From contig CM057453.1 in assembly GCA_016271365.2 (NCBI GenBank), positions 1,075,903,001-1,075,967,000 of the forward strand: a DNA stretch of 64,000 bases, given 5' to 3'. The notes below the pieces were generated by a model, which ran no database searches, was not told where the DNA came from, and saw only the letters and a list, made by a program, of their open reading frames with translations. This document shows, in pieces, positions 55,042 through 64,000 of this stretch. A program made the position numbers and the translations under genes. Numbering within the stretch: position 1 is the first letter of the stretch; each line of letters opens with the position of its first letter. The stretch is from Neoceratodus forsteri (lineage: Eukaryota > Chordata > Ceratodontiformes > Ceratodontidae).

Positions 55042-55689
55042 CTAAACCAGAATTTGGAGATGAAGAGAGGAATGCAGTATCGATGGCTGTGAAGTGAGGA
55101 GAGGGAAGAGTACAGTGTGCAGTGGTGGGTATGGGGGGGCATCATAACAAAGTGACAGAAGGCATTGTATAGGAGTCAAGCCTAGCCAGAGCATAGGCAG
55201 GGGCAATTCCATAGATAACATTGGTGTAGTTGAAGGTGGATAGAATAATTTTGTTAAGAGAGTGAGATGGGCATTCTGTGGGAGGGAGTCCTTATTAGAT
55301 ACAGTGCACCTAACCTGGGCGGAGCATAGGTGGATGTGTTCAATGTATTTGGAGAAATCCAGGTGGCAATAAAGCCAGACACCCAAGTATTTATAGTAGG
55401 GACATCTACCAGTTGAACCCGTCCAAGGTTGAGAATTTGAGCGGGAGGAGAGGTTGGCTAGTCTGTGAGGAGAACCAAATGTCAATTAAACATTTTTTGA
55501 GATTTACTTTGAGGTGGTATCATGGAATCACTGTAGGACTGAGTAAAAATCAGTTTGGAGCGGAGATTCAAGAAGAGGAGCGGAAGGATAAGAGACATAA
55601 AGAATGATATTGTCTGCATACATTTGTATGTTTGACACTGAGCAGGTTGATGGGAGACAATAGAAGCACTCTGGGTAGGGGTTGATACC
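55042..55689 (-). pseudogene. L2-like LINE RT, C-terminal half
   Basis: From 55689 downward on the minus strand, SVSNIQMYADNIILYVS holds the catalytic Y-A-D box with Asn for the second Asp. CPYYKYLGVWLYCHLDFSKY (about 55400) is the conserved block after it. NGIAPAYALARLDS-type and WNSLP-type relics follow towards 54750. Several stops and frame changes are present. Confidence 0.75.
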
Positions 55690-55699
55690 AGTCCATTTA

Positions 55700-56703
55700 C
55701 AGAAAAAGAGTCCTGAAAGAACTCCTAAAACTCAAGGTGGACAAAGCAATGGGGCCTGATGGGATTCACCCCAGAATCCTAAAAGAACTAAGGAGGGCCT
55801 AGTGACACCACTGACCACACTTTTAACAAATCATGGGAGGATGGGGTGGTACCTGAGGACTGGAGGAGGGCAGATGTGATTCCCCTTCACAAAAGTGGGA
55901 GCAAGGCAGAAGCAGGGAAACTACAGACCTGTGTTTGACCTCAGTGGTAGGGAAATGATGGAATCACTTCTGAAAGAAAGAATTGTTGAATACCTAGAGG
56001 CCAGCGGGCACAGGACCCAAAGCAGCATGGATTTACAGCAGGAAGGTCATGTCAGACGAATCTAATAGATTTCTTTGACTGGGTGACCAAAGTAATAGAC
56101 CAGGGAGGGGCTGTGGATATGGCCTACCTAGACTTTAGAAAGGCATTTGACACAGTCCCACACAAAGATTAATAATCAAGTTAGCTAGCCTGGGAGTGTG
56201 TCCCAGGGTTGTAGCCTGGGTTGCAAACTGGCTGCACAACAGGACACAGAAGGTAATAGTGGTGGAATGCATTCCGAAGAAAGGAGGTCACTAGTGGGAG
56301 TACCTCAGGGCTCAGTACTGGGTCCGGTCCTCTTTAACAACTTTATAGGTGACATTGCAAAGGGTCTGAGAGAAAGGTATGCCTCTTTGCAGATGATACA
56401 AAGATCTGTAACAGAGTTGATACACAAGGGTGTAGAAAGGATGAGAAGGACTTGGCAAGGTTGGAGGAATGGTCAGACATATGGCAACTTAGATTCAATG
56501 CAAAGAAGTGCAAGTAATGCACCTGGAAAACAAAACCCAGGAGAAGAGTACACAATAGCAGGAGGTACTAACAACAGCAAAAATGGAGCGGGACTTGGGG
56601 TAGTCATATCAGATGATCTAAAGGTGGGTAAGCAATGTGAGAAGTCAGTAAGGAGAGCCAGGGGATACTGGGATGCATAGGAAGGGCATCACAAGTAGAA
56701 CAA
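55700..56703 (+). pseudogene. CR1-3 RT, before the insertion
   Basis: KAMGPDGIHPRILKELRRA is followed by frame-broken finger sequence. [16 protein letters not shown] sequence lies near 56010-56050. [20 protein letters not shown] and [12 protein letters not shown] near 56075-56170 carry the motif A Asp. SLVGVPQGSVLGPVLFNNFI (56198-56680 frame) is motif B. CASLQMIQRS near 56380 stands where FADDTK is expected. The thumb start (GKQCEKSVRRARG, then GIT) ends at the insertion. Confidence 0.85.
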
Positions 56704-56779
56704 GCTTTGTCAATGAAAACGTTCGGCTTGCAGGTGTTTGCAGTGGTGTTTGGCACGTATGGTGCTTTACCTTAATGCC

Positions 56780-58250
56780 CTGTGCGATTCGCTGGTATTT
56801 CGCAATAAATTTTCAGCATGACCTTTGTTACCCCATTGTAAAGCTGCATAGGCGGAAACATCTTTGGGCAGGATGTGAAAATGACAGGTGCATTGCTGAT
56901 GCAAGGAAGTTGTAAATCTGGAGGAATATTGAAATTATACCTGTAGAGGTATAATATCACCGTACGCCTGAAACAGTTATTTTGAATTTCACTAAATTTT
57001 CAACATAGCCATTTTATTTCTCTGCTCATGAACAGTGGCACTTGATTTCTTAATGTGTCCCATACACTCTTCGCACAGCGACTGTGCCATTGTGCGCTAC
57101 ATGTAGTGGAAACACGCTTTGGGCAAGATGTGAAAATGACAGCTGCACTGCTCATAAGGAGGTGTGGTAAAATGGTAATGTTGAAAATATGGAGTGAAAA
57201 TATTGAAAAATTGCAACTTACATGCGTGTATAGGAACTGCGCAATGAACACTGTGAAACAGTCATTTTAGGAATTTTTTCACCAAATTTTAACACAGCCA
57301 TTTTAAGACCTCTGCTCATGAACAGTGTCACTGTAATTTTCTTAATGTGTCCCATACATTGAGTTCAAGACACCGACTGCGCCATTGTGCGCTACATGGG
57401 CGGAAACATGTTTTGGGCAGGATGTGAAAATGACAGCTGTACTGCTCATGAGGAGGTGTGGTAAAATGGCAATGTGGAAAATCTGGAGTGCAAATATTGA
57501 AAATTAGGAAGCGACAAGCTGCGTAAGAACTGCGCAACGCACGCCTTAAAAGTAATTTTTAGAATTTTACTAAATTTTCAACATAGCCATTTTAGGACCT
57601 CTGCTCATGAACAGTGTCACTGTGATTTTCTTAATGTGTCCCATAGATTGATTTTGCACAATCGACTGCGCCCATTGTGTGCTACATGGGGCGGAACACG
57701 TTTGGGTGAGATGTGAAAATTACAGCTGTACCACTCATAAGAAGTGTGTGGTAAAATGGCAATGTTGAAAATCTGGAGTGGAATATTGAAAATTCGCAAA
57801 ACCCACGAGCCGCATATAGGAACTGCAAGTAACGCACGCCATAAAACAGTCATTTTAGGAATGTTTCACCAAATTTCAACATAGCCATTTTAAGACCTCT
57901 GCTAATGAACAGTGTCACGATGATTTTCTTAATGTGTCCCAAACATTGATTTCTCGACGCTGACTGTGCCATTGTGCTACTACATGGGCGAAGCACGCTT
58001 TGGGCAGGATGTGAAAATGACAGCTGTACTGCTCATAAGGAGGTGTGGTAAAGTGGCAATGTTGAAAATCTGGAGGAAAATATTGAAAATTCATGAACTT
58101 ATGAGCCTGGGAGCTGCGCAACGCACACTCAGTAAAACAGTCATTTTAGATTTTAGCACGAATTTTCAACAGGCTTCTTGAGAGCCCACCTATGAATACT
58201 GGCAGTGTTGTTTTGTTAATCGTCCCAAAAGGTGATTTCGCCGAGTGACT
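56780..58250. repeat. palindromic tandem array B (~290-bp units of inverted half-units)
   Basis: About five units. The block CTGCTCATGAACAGTGTCACT recurs near 57022, 57312, 57601, 57899 and 58185, at spacings of about 290. Between these lie inverted partners, GAAAATGACAGCTGTACTGC then TCATAAGGAGGTGTGG, near 57130, 57420, 57715 and 58012. Each half ends in a TTTTCAACATxGCCATTTT-type block, so consecutive half-units are reverse complements of roughly 70 percent similarity. Array A (4355-5615) is the same sequence in the opposite orientation. Confidence 0.85.
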
Positions 58251-58594
58251 ACTAAATCACCCTTCGGCCTGAATAACGCCAATGACAGTGACATCATTCA
58301 TGAGAAGGGGTCCCAAAACCCCATGTTGAAAATTTGTGCAAAATGCCTGAGATATGCAATAAAGTTGAAAAACCCCTATCTAGCCCATTATACAGCTTAT
58401 CGCATTTCCTCAGTTCGCGGTCGACTTTGAAGAGTGCAGACGTGTTCCCGTCCAGCGATGATTGTTGCCGCCGGAAGCCAGAGGTATGGGGTGAGGGGGT
58501 GTGAGGCGGGTGCGCAGTGGGTGGGTGCGGTTGGGGAAGGGGCTGCGAGACTACGTGGGGACCGCTTTTGCTTTTAGGTTAAAAAAAAGATGAC

Positions 58595-58865
58595 GCTGGA
58601 CGCTTGTCACGCTGGGGTGGGCTCCCCAGCGTGACACCAAAGCTTTGGGACGTGGAGCCGACGGGGATTGGGCACCCCTGCCGGCAGACGACGAGGACGC
58701 TTGCCACGCTGGAGTGGGTCTCAGCGTGGCACCAAAGCTTTGGGGCCTTTAGCAATGTGGAGCCGACGGAGGATTAGGCACCCCGGCCGGCAGAGGACCA
58801 GGACGCCGCCACGCTGGGGTGGCTCCCAGCGTGGCACCAAAGCTTTGGGGGGCGAGGTTTACCAG
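58595..58865. repeat. GC-rich minirepeats with perfect hairpin cores
   Basis: Three copies of a roughly 96-106-bp unit start near 58608, 58704 and 58810. Each contains CACGCTGG...CCAGCGTG (variants CCCAGCGTG and CTCAGCGTG), an 8-bp or longer inverted repeat, followed by ACCAAAGCTTTGGG, itself a CCAAAGCTTTGG palindrome. GTGGAGCCGACGG and CCGGCAG link the copies. The block belongs to the insertion in CR1-3. Confidence 0.85.
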
Positions 58866-58867
58866 CG

Positions 58868-58917
58868 CTGGTATGACAGCGTGGTTTCTTTGAAGCGAAG
58901 ACCACCGCTGTCATACA
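58868..58917. other. imperfect hairpin near the right end of the insertion
   Basis: TATGACAGCGTGGT and ACCACCGCTGTCATA form a near-perfect inverted repeat around a loop of about 17 bases. Hairpins close to element ends occur in several transposon classes, but no end motif fixes the class here. Confidence 0.6.
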
Positions 58918-59040
58918 CAGCCCCCGCACCCATTGGTGCAGGACTGCCATGCCTGCTCAACGGAGCAGTGGATTGAACGAGAGGCACACCTCCAAAGTGT
59001 GCTACTCTCCCAAAATGTTCCTTGTGCATGTGCACAAACG

Positions 59041-59275
59041 AATGTAAAAAGGGAAGTGGTTATCCCTCTGTACAGACAGTTGGTGAGACCCCATCTGGAG
59101 TACTGTGTGCAGTTTTGCAGACCTCATCTACGCAAGGATATAGACAGGATGGAAGCAGTCCAGAGGAGGGCAACTAAAATGGTGCAGGGTCTGCATCAGA
59201 AATCATATGAAGAGAGACTGAGAGAGCTTAATATGTATACCCTTGATGAAAGGAGGGACAGGGGGACATGATAGA
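59041..59275 (+). pseudogene. CR1-3 RT, after the insertion
   Basis: KREVVIPLYRQLVRPHLEYC, RPHLRKDIDRMEAVQRRATK and MVQGLHQKSYEERLRELNMY form the end of the CR1 RT thumb, followed after 59275 by a decayed 3' untranslated region. The frame happens to continue from the insertion, but the upstream residues (from 58933) belong to inserted DNA. Confidence 0.85.
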
Positions 59276-59649
59276 AACGTTCAAGTACCTCAAGGGAATC
59301 AACAAAGTCCAGGAGGGTAGTATCTTTCAGAAAAAGAGATATGTAAGAACAAGGGGACACAGTTTAAAGATAGAGGGGGACGGCTCAGGGGTAATGTGAG
59401 GAAATTTTTTTCACGGAGAGAGTGGTGGATGGTGGAACTGTCTTCCTGGGGAGGTTGTTGGGGGCTAAAACAGTGGGGAATTCAAACATGCATGGAACAG
59501 ACACAAGGCAATTGTATTGGGGGTGGCAGGAAGTAGGCTGTTGGTTAACTAGAATCTGCAGCTTATCCAGTAGGTAGGAAATGGGTAGACTGGGTGGCCT
59601 GGTCCTTATCTGCCACAAAGTCTATGTTTCTATGTTTCTGTGTTTCTAG

Positions 59650-61400
59650 ATAATTTAGAAAATAGAGAAGAGAATTGGCCCCAGGACTGAGCCTTGGGGA
59701 ACACCAGGTAAGATGGGGGGGTACTACCCACACGGACTCGTTGGGAATGAGCAGGGAGAGGCAATGATTGAAACTAATTTATGGCTGAGATGGAAAGTCC
59801 AACAGAGCTGAGTTTTGTTAGCAAGAAGGGGTGGGAGACAGAGTCAGAGGCCTTGGCCAGATCAATGAAAATGGCAGCCGTTAGGTGGCCTTTGCCAATC
59901 CCAGTTGGAATAGAGTTAGTGAGATGGCAGAGAGATGTGACAGTGGAGTGATTAGCTCAAAATCCAGATTGAAAAGTATAGAGAAAGTCAGTGGAGTTGA
60001 GGAAGCCAGTAAGTCAAGGAAGGACTAGGGATTTCTGCAGTTTAGCCAGAGAAGGAAGAAGGGCTACAGGGTGGTAATTACCTGGGGTGAAGCATCCCCA
60101 CCCTTGTGTATGGTATTACATTTGCCACCTTCCAAGCCAGGAGGACCGCAAAGGCAGAAAAGAGCGGTTCAGAAGATGGGTAAGTGGGAGAGAGATGGCG
60201 GGTGCAGAGATGCTAAGGAGAAATGGGGTCAGTATTATCAGGGCTGGACTTTCCAGGATTGAGGGCTAAGAGGGCATTATAGACTTGAGGTAGGAGACTG
60301 GCGGGAAAGAGAAGCCATTGGAAGTGCTGTTGGGGTGGAGGGGGTGGGATGGAGGAGCTGAAGGGAGTGCACAGTAGCAAAAAGGAGTTAAGTAGAGGCT
60401 ACAGTGGCTGGGCCAAAGACTGGAGCACGCAGTGTTAAATGTAGGGTGGATTGTAGGGAGGGAGGGTTGAGGAGAGAGTGGATTGCATGCCAGAAATTGT
60501 CAGGGAATTATAATTTTGGTGAAGCTGAGTGGAAATATATTGCTTTGGCAGACCTTATAGCTTTAGTACAGGTTTTTCAGGGTTCTGCAGTGCTGGAGGT
60601 TTTAAAGGATGGTTGAGGCTTTGAATCGGGACCGGGCAAGGTCTCGAGATCTACACTGAGTGGATGATGTCCACAGTAATCCAGGGCTGGTGGACATGTT
60701 TAACTCTGCACCTCCTTAGTGGGGCATGGTAGTTCCAGATGGCTAGAAGGTGATGTGTGAAGATTGGCAGAGTGGAGTCCATCTCAGGTGCAGAGTATAT
60801 TAGGGACCAGTTGACTGAGTGAAGATCATGTAGAAGAGCTTCAGGATTTATGGACCTGAGGGAGTGAATCCATCTGTAAATAGGGGTGAGTGGGGAGTTT
60901 GAAGTTTGCAGATGTAGAGGTCATAAGGTGATGGCTGAAGATGTCAGGGAGGGTGCTGGAAGCCACGATCCGATGCGGCAGGTGGAAAGAATCCATTCGG
61001 AGAGAGAGTTCTGTGTGACAGGTTAGGCGGTAGGCTCATGAATTAGCTGGGTTAGGTTTAGGGATTCTGTTTGCTTAGTGAAGGGCTTATGTGAAGGTGA
61101 GAGCCAGTTTAAACTGAAGTCACCTCAGATGAGTAGCTGTGTGGATGATGCATTTGTGACAAGGGCAGTGATTATGTCTATGAGTGAGGTAGGGGTGATT
61201 TTGGGGAGGCGTAGCACAACAATCGAGAGGAGTCCGCCTATCACTGCTTTTCCTCTCTGTCCAAGTCATCAGGCTTTTGGTGGGAAGTATGTTCTTTTCT
61301 AAGCTTTTCTGACAATTTGCCAGCATCAGTGGGGCTGAGAAAATATACATCTTACCTCCATGCTCATTCTTAAGATGTGCGGGAGAAGCATATAATGATT
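59650..61400 (-). pseudogene. L2-like LINE, endonuclease and N-terminal RT half
   Basis: On the minus strand, from 61350 downward, there are endonuclease relics such as PPQNHPYLTHRHNHCPCHKC and GDFSLNWLSP with the Asp/Asn motif. Further down come PVSLLP-type fingers, AAIFIDLAKASDSVSHPLLL-like motif A (about 59870-59820) and GVPQGSVLGPILFSIF (motif B, about 59700). Almost every block is in a different frame, so this LINE is the most decayed of those here. Confidence 0.65.
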
Positions 61401-64000
61401 AATGCCAAGCTCCCGAAGAAGAGTGCACCCGTGAACCCCTTCCTCCGCTGACGAGTGCTGAAACTGAGGTTGGGGAAAAATGTAGGGACGCTTCTTCTCA
61501 CGGAATTATTGTATCCCTTGGTGGCACAGGGTGTAACCTCCCCGTGAGGGGCTTACCTTTCTGGCCCAGTTTCTTGGCCCCTGCACTGTAGTTCAGCCCA
61601 GGTGGGCTGTTGGATGCTGATCGTGGTATCGGCTGCACCCAGTTCCTGCACTTTAGTGTGGTCGGTCGGTTCACGCATTCACAGTAGTGCTAGTGGGTTG
61701 TGGCCATCAATCAGCAGAACGGGGTTATTTGGAAGGTTCTGGCCCCTGGTTCATCCAAACGGGGACCAGAGACTCCACCGGAGGCACAAGGGAGGCCTCT
61801 TTTGTTTTATTTGAGGAGTGCTGATTATGGGAATGATCCACCTCATGAATATTAATGAGGCGGGTCATGAAAAGCCTGCCTAGCACCTGGAAGCATGGTA
61901 TTCCGCGCTAGCGACAGGTAGGTGGAGGGATAAACATATTAAACTGAGGCATGGGGAATAAAGGACAGGGAAGGCTACAAATCGGTGGGGAAAGTAAAAG
62001 ATAAATATGTTTATTCAGGCTGCATGGACTCTGGGAAGTTGGACACTATATGGGACTGCACACAAACTGTTTACCAGCAGCCATGATTATGATCCTTGAC
62101 CCCAAATGGACAGCCAGTCAGCTATCTAGGTGCCCAAAACTGTGAGAGGAAGCTTAGGGAGGGGTGTGAACTATTTTCGGCACCAAGAAACTCTTCCAGT
62201 CAATAACCAAAGAGGGCTTATGTTTGTGGTTGATGAGAAACTAACCAATCAGGAGGGCAGAATTCTCGGAGAAACTTAGGACATTGGGCAGTTGAGGCAG
62301 TCTGTTCTGGGCTCTGATTGAGTTAAGAGGGCTCAGTGCTGGTGAAGAACATTCTAAGTCCTTTCACAAGGTATGTGGAGTATTTCTGAGGATTGAAGTG
62401 ATGGAATTTTACTTTGGAAGGAACTGTGCACTTTTGCTGAACGGATCAGGTATCTGGTGAATATTTCTGGTTTTGAAGAAAATTGTTTGCTGCAGAGATC
62501 CTGCATCAGAGGCACAGAGAGAAACTCTTAATCTAAGAAAGAGACTTGCTGGAAACAGTGTGTGAGCCAGAGCAAACATGGGTGCTATGTTGAATCGAGA
62601 GACTATAAAAGGAAAGAGGTGAGCAAATGTCCTATGCTTCTAGAATCTGTTTGCTGCTAAAACCCAGTTTGGGGAAAGGAACTGTTGACCTGCACTTGGA
62701 GGTCTGTTGCCAGGTGGCCCTGGAAAGTGGAAATGTTTGTGAAACTGACTGGCTGCACACCAAAGCTGTTTTCTTGTCTAAGAGAAAAACGGCATCATGG
62801 ACTTTTCCAGCTGTATCTCAGAGCCAGATGGGGAACTTACTAACCCCCATCAAGGAGGTCTGCTGGCTACAGGGGCATGTGCCAGGGTGCTAGGGCACCT
62901 GTGACCTGTGAGGGAGCTGGGCTGTGGAGTCACCCCAGGTCTGGGTCCTCTGTGTTTGGGGCCTTACATGGGAGCTCTGCAAGGGCCTGAATAGGCTGAA
63001 GGTGACAAGCTGCAAGATCTTCAATCAAGGTGACAAGTGGCCAGACCTTCAAGCAAGCTCAAGTCTTCAGAATATTTACTGCTGCCCATTTGTTCTGCCC
63101 TTCTCGAACTGAACTTCCAGAGATTGAACTGGTGGAGCCCTCCTGTTCCAGGAACATCTCAGATCTTCGGGACTGTGAGTACTCAGGGCTTGCCCTGGCA
63201 ATCAAGGGGGTAAAGGCTTAACTGTTAACTTTCATTTTGCATTGTTCCTAGGGCCTCAACACCGCCAACCTGCATCACCAAGCAGGCCAGCAACTCCTGG
63301 GTATCCAGAATGGACAGAGGAAAATCACTGGTACCAGTGGGGGTGGACTCTGGGGTGGTCTGGCCTATGGACCCTATTGTTATCAATTGGTTCTAACCAT
63401 TTTTCCTTCCACAGCTATTTCTACTCTCAGTACCCTACCCTAGCCCTTCCCCAAATAAAGCTGTGTTTTGTGGTTTGCGTTGCTGTGTGAAGGGTGTTTT
63501 GTGGAAACTAACAGTAAAGTGTATGTGGTATTTGGTTTTGGGGAACGGTTTGCCATTAAGTGTGTGAGGTGGTTGGAAGGGAGGTGGATAGGTACAGCAT
63601 CCTAGAGGGTTATACCAGTCACACATGGCCCACTGCAATTCACACTATTTTATTTATTTCTTTGGAATAGAACCACCGAGTATCACCAGAGCAGGACCCA
63701 GGACCCTTAACCTGTGTGACGGTCAATAGGCAGGGTAGTAGTCCACCGGCACATGGTGCCTGGTCTACAGAGGAGAGGTGAGGAAAAGCCCTGTTGGTGA
63801 ACTTTTGGGGATCCAAGGCCTCAGGTATGCCTTCCTCAGGCACCATATGTAATGGCACACTAACTTACCTTAGCCGTACAAAGCAGGATCCTGGATGTTG
63901 GAGATGAAATGGGAGAGGATTTGCTGCTTAAGTTGATGTGGGTTAGAATTTAATTCTGGTTGTGGTTGGGCTGATCAAGTGCAGCATCTGAAAGAAAGAA
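61401..64000. other. unassigned DNA, possible LTR-like stretch
   Basis: No credible protein. A TATA-like GACTATAAAAGGAAAGAGG lies near 62600-62618, and CCAAATAAAGCTGTG, a polyadenylation-type signal, near 63451-63465. This arrangement would suit an LTR, but no paired repeat is visible in the window. Nothing else is recognised to the window end. Confidence 0.4.

Larger units (their letters stand above)
56704..59040. mobile_element. 2.3-kb insertion in CR1-3 carrying array B (unclassified element)
   Basis: The bounds come from the CR1 reading, which is broken at ATCACAAGTAGAA and resumes at AAGGGAAGTGG. The interior has a short leader (56704-56780), a palindromic array (56780-58240), an A/B-shared edge block (58245-58470), a GC-rich block with hairpin minirepeats (58590-58860) and a final hairpin (58868-58917). 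GTAGAA on the left and GTAAAA on the right may be a decayed target duplication. I find no coding region and no clear terminal inverted repeat. The element cannot be placed in a known class by eye. Confidence 0.6.
55690..59648 (+). mobile_element. CR1-3: 5'-truncated CR1, split by the array-B insertion
   Basis: It begins in the RT (KKRVLKELLKLKVDKAMGPD, about 55700) and runs to 56703. A 2.3-kb insertion interrupts it, and it resumes at 59041 with KREVVIPLYRQLVRPHLEYC. The 3' end has TATGTTTC repeats at about 59622-59648, the 8-mer-type CR1 tail. It is itself inserted in the RT of an L2-like LINE. Confidence 0.85.
54517..61400 (-). mobile_element. L2-like LINE, split by CR1-3
   Basis: The minus-strand 3' end is an AAAT-type tail (about 54517-54540). 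The C-terminal RT thumb and tail lie at 54713-55485, including FVTFAIGSASLELSPSVHSS. The catalytic block near 55620 reads YADNIILYVS. The RT is then interrupted by CR1-3 (55690-59648). It resumes upstream with GVPQGSVLGPILFSIF (about 59700-59655), and further upstream the decayed fingers and palm and an endonuclease near 61100 (GDFSLNWLSPSHKPFTKQTE). The endonuclease and RT blocks fit the L2-like branch of LINEs better than CR1. Clade assignment is tentative. Confidence 0.75.

Noticed and set aside
57328..58121. Similar short peptides (FNI...DFQHCHFTTPP-like) on the minus strand in successive array-B units, as if a repeated protein.
   Set aside because: They recur because the DNA unit repeats. 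Each has its own stops, lengths differ, and the same DNA is palindromic. No start context or known domain supports translation.

Overview
This window looks like repeat-dense, non-coding DNA from a large vertebrate genome. I see one short host exon (a sushi/CCP module at 21461-21639) and otherwise almost nothing but retrotransposons. The mix of DIRS tyrosine-recombinase elements, CR1 and L2-like LINEs, a Penelope-like element and a Ty3/gypsy element with an unusual pol order fits an amphibian best, perhaps a caecilian or salamander, though a reptile or lobe-finned fish is possible. That placement is inference. There are no bacterial-type operons, no tRNA or rRNA genes and no CRISPR. Nearly every coding remnant carries stops or frameshifts, so the element genes are annotated as pseudogenes. 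Element labels such as DIRS-A are local to this annotation.

Layout. 1-660: 3' end of a LINE. 848-4354 (minus): a near-complete Penelope-like element with direct pLTR repeats. 4355-5615: an array of alternating inverted half-units (array A). 5770-8320: a Ty3/gypsy-type pol in the order integrase, then RT, then RNase H; it is followed by a 1.34-kb tandem duplication and an 840-bp LTR (to 11454). 11455-12085: no recognised feature. 12086-17340 (minus): DIRS-A. 17400-21115 (plus): CR1-1 with both ORFs. 21116-21790: host DNA with the sushi exon.

21790-36820 is a stack of three DIRS elements. DIRS-E is split by DIRS-D (24487-36250), and DIRS-D is split inside its RT by DIRS-B (27528-33346). 37900-38360 (minus) is a LINE endonuclease fragment. 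39020-53105 is a second stack. DIRS-I remnants hold a DIRS-F 5' fragment, CR1-2 (41023-50930, minus) and a 1-kb DIRS deletion derivative (DIRS-G). CR1-2 itself holds the complete DIRS-C (43797-49918, minus). 54517-61400 (minus) is an L2-like LINE split in its RT by CR1-3 (55690-59648, plus). CR1-3 is in turn split by a 2.3-kb insertion (56704-59040) that carries array B and GC-rich hairpin repeats. 61400-64000 has no recognised gene.

The most informative structures are the circle-junction-type internal complementary regions of the DIRS elements, which predict where each element's ends lie. The apparently undescribed palindromic-array element is present twice, in opposite orientation, and one copy is cleanly bracketed by interrupted CR1 sequence.
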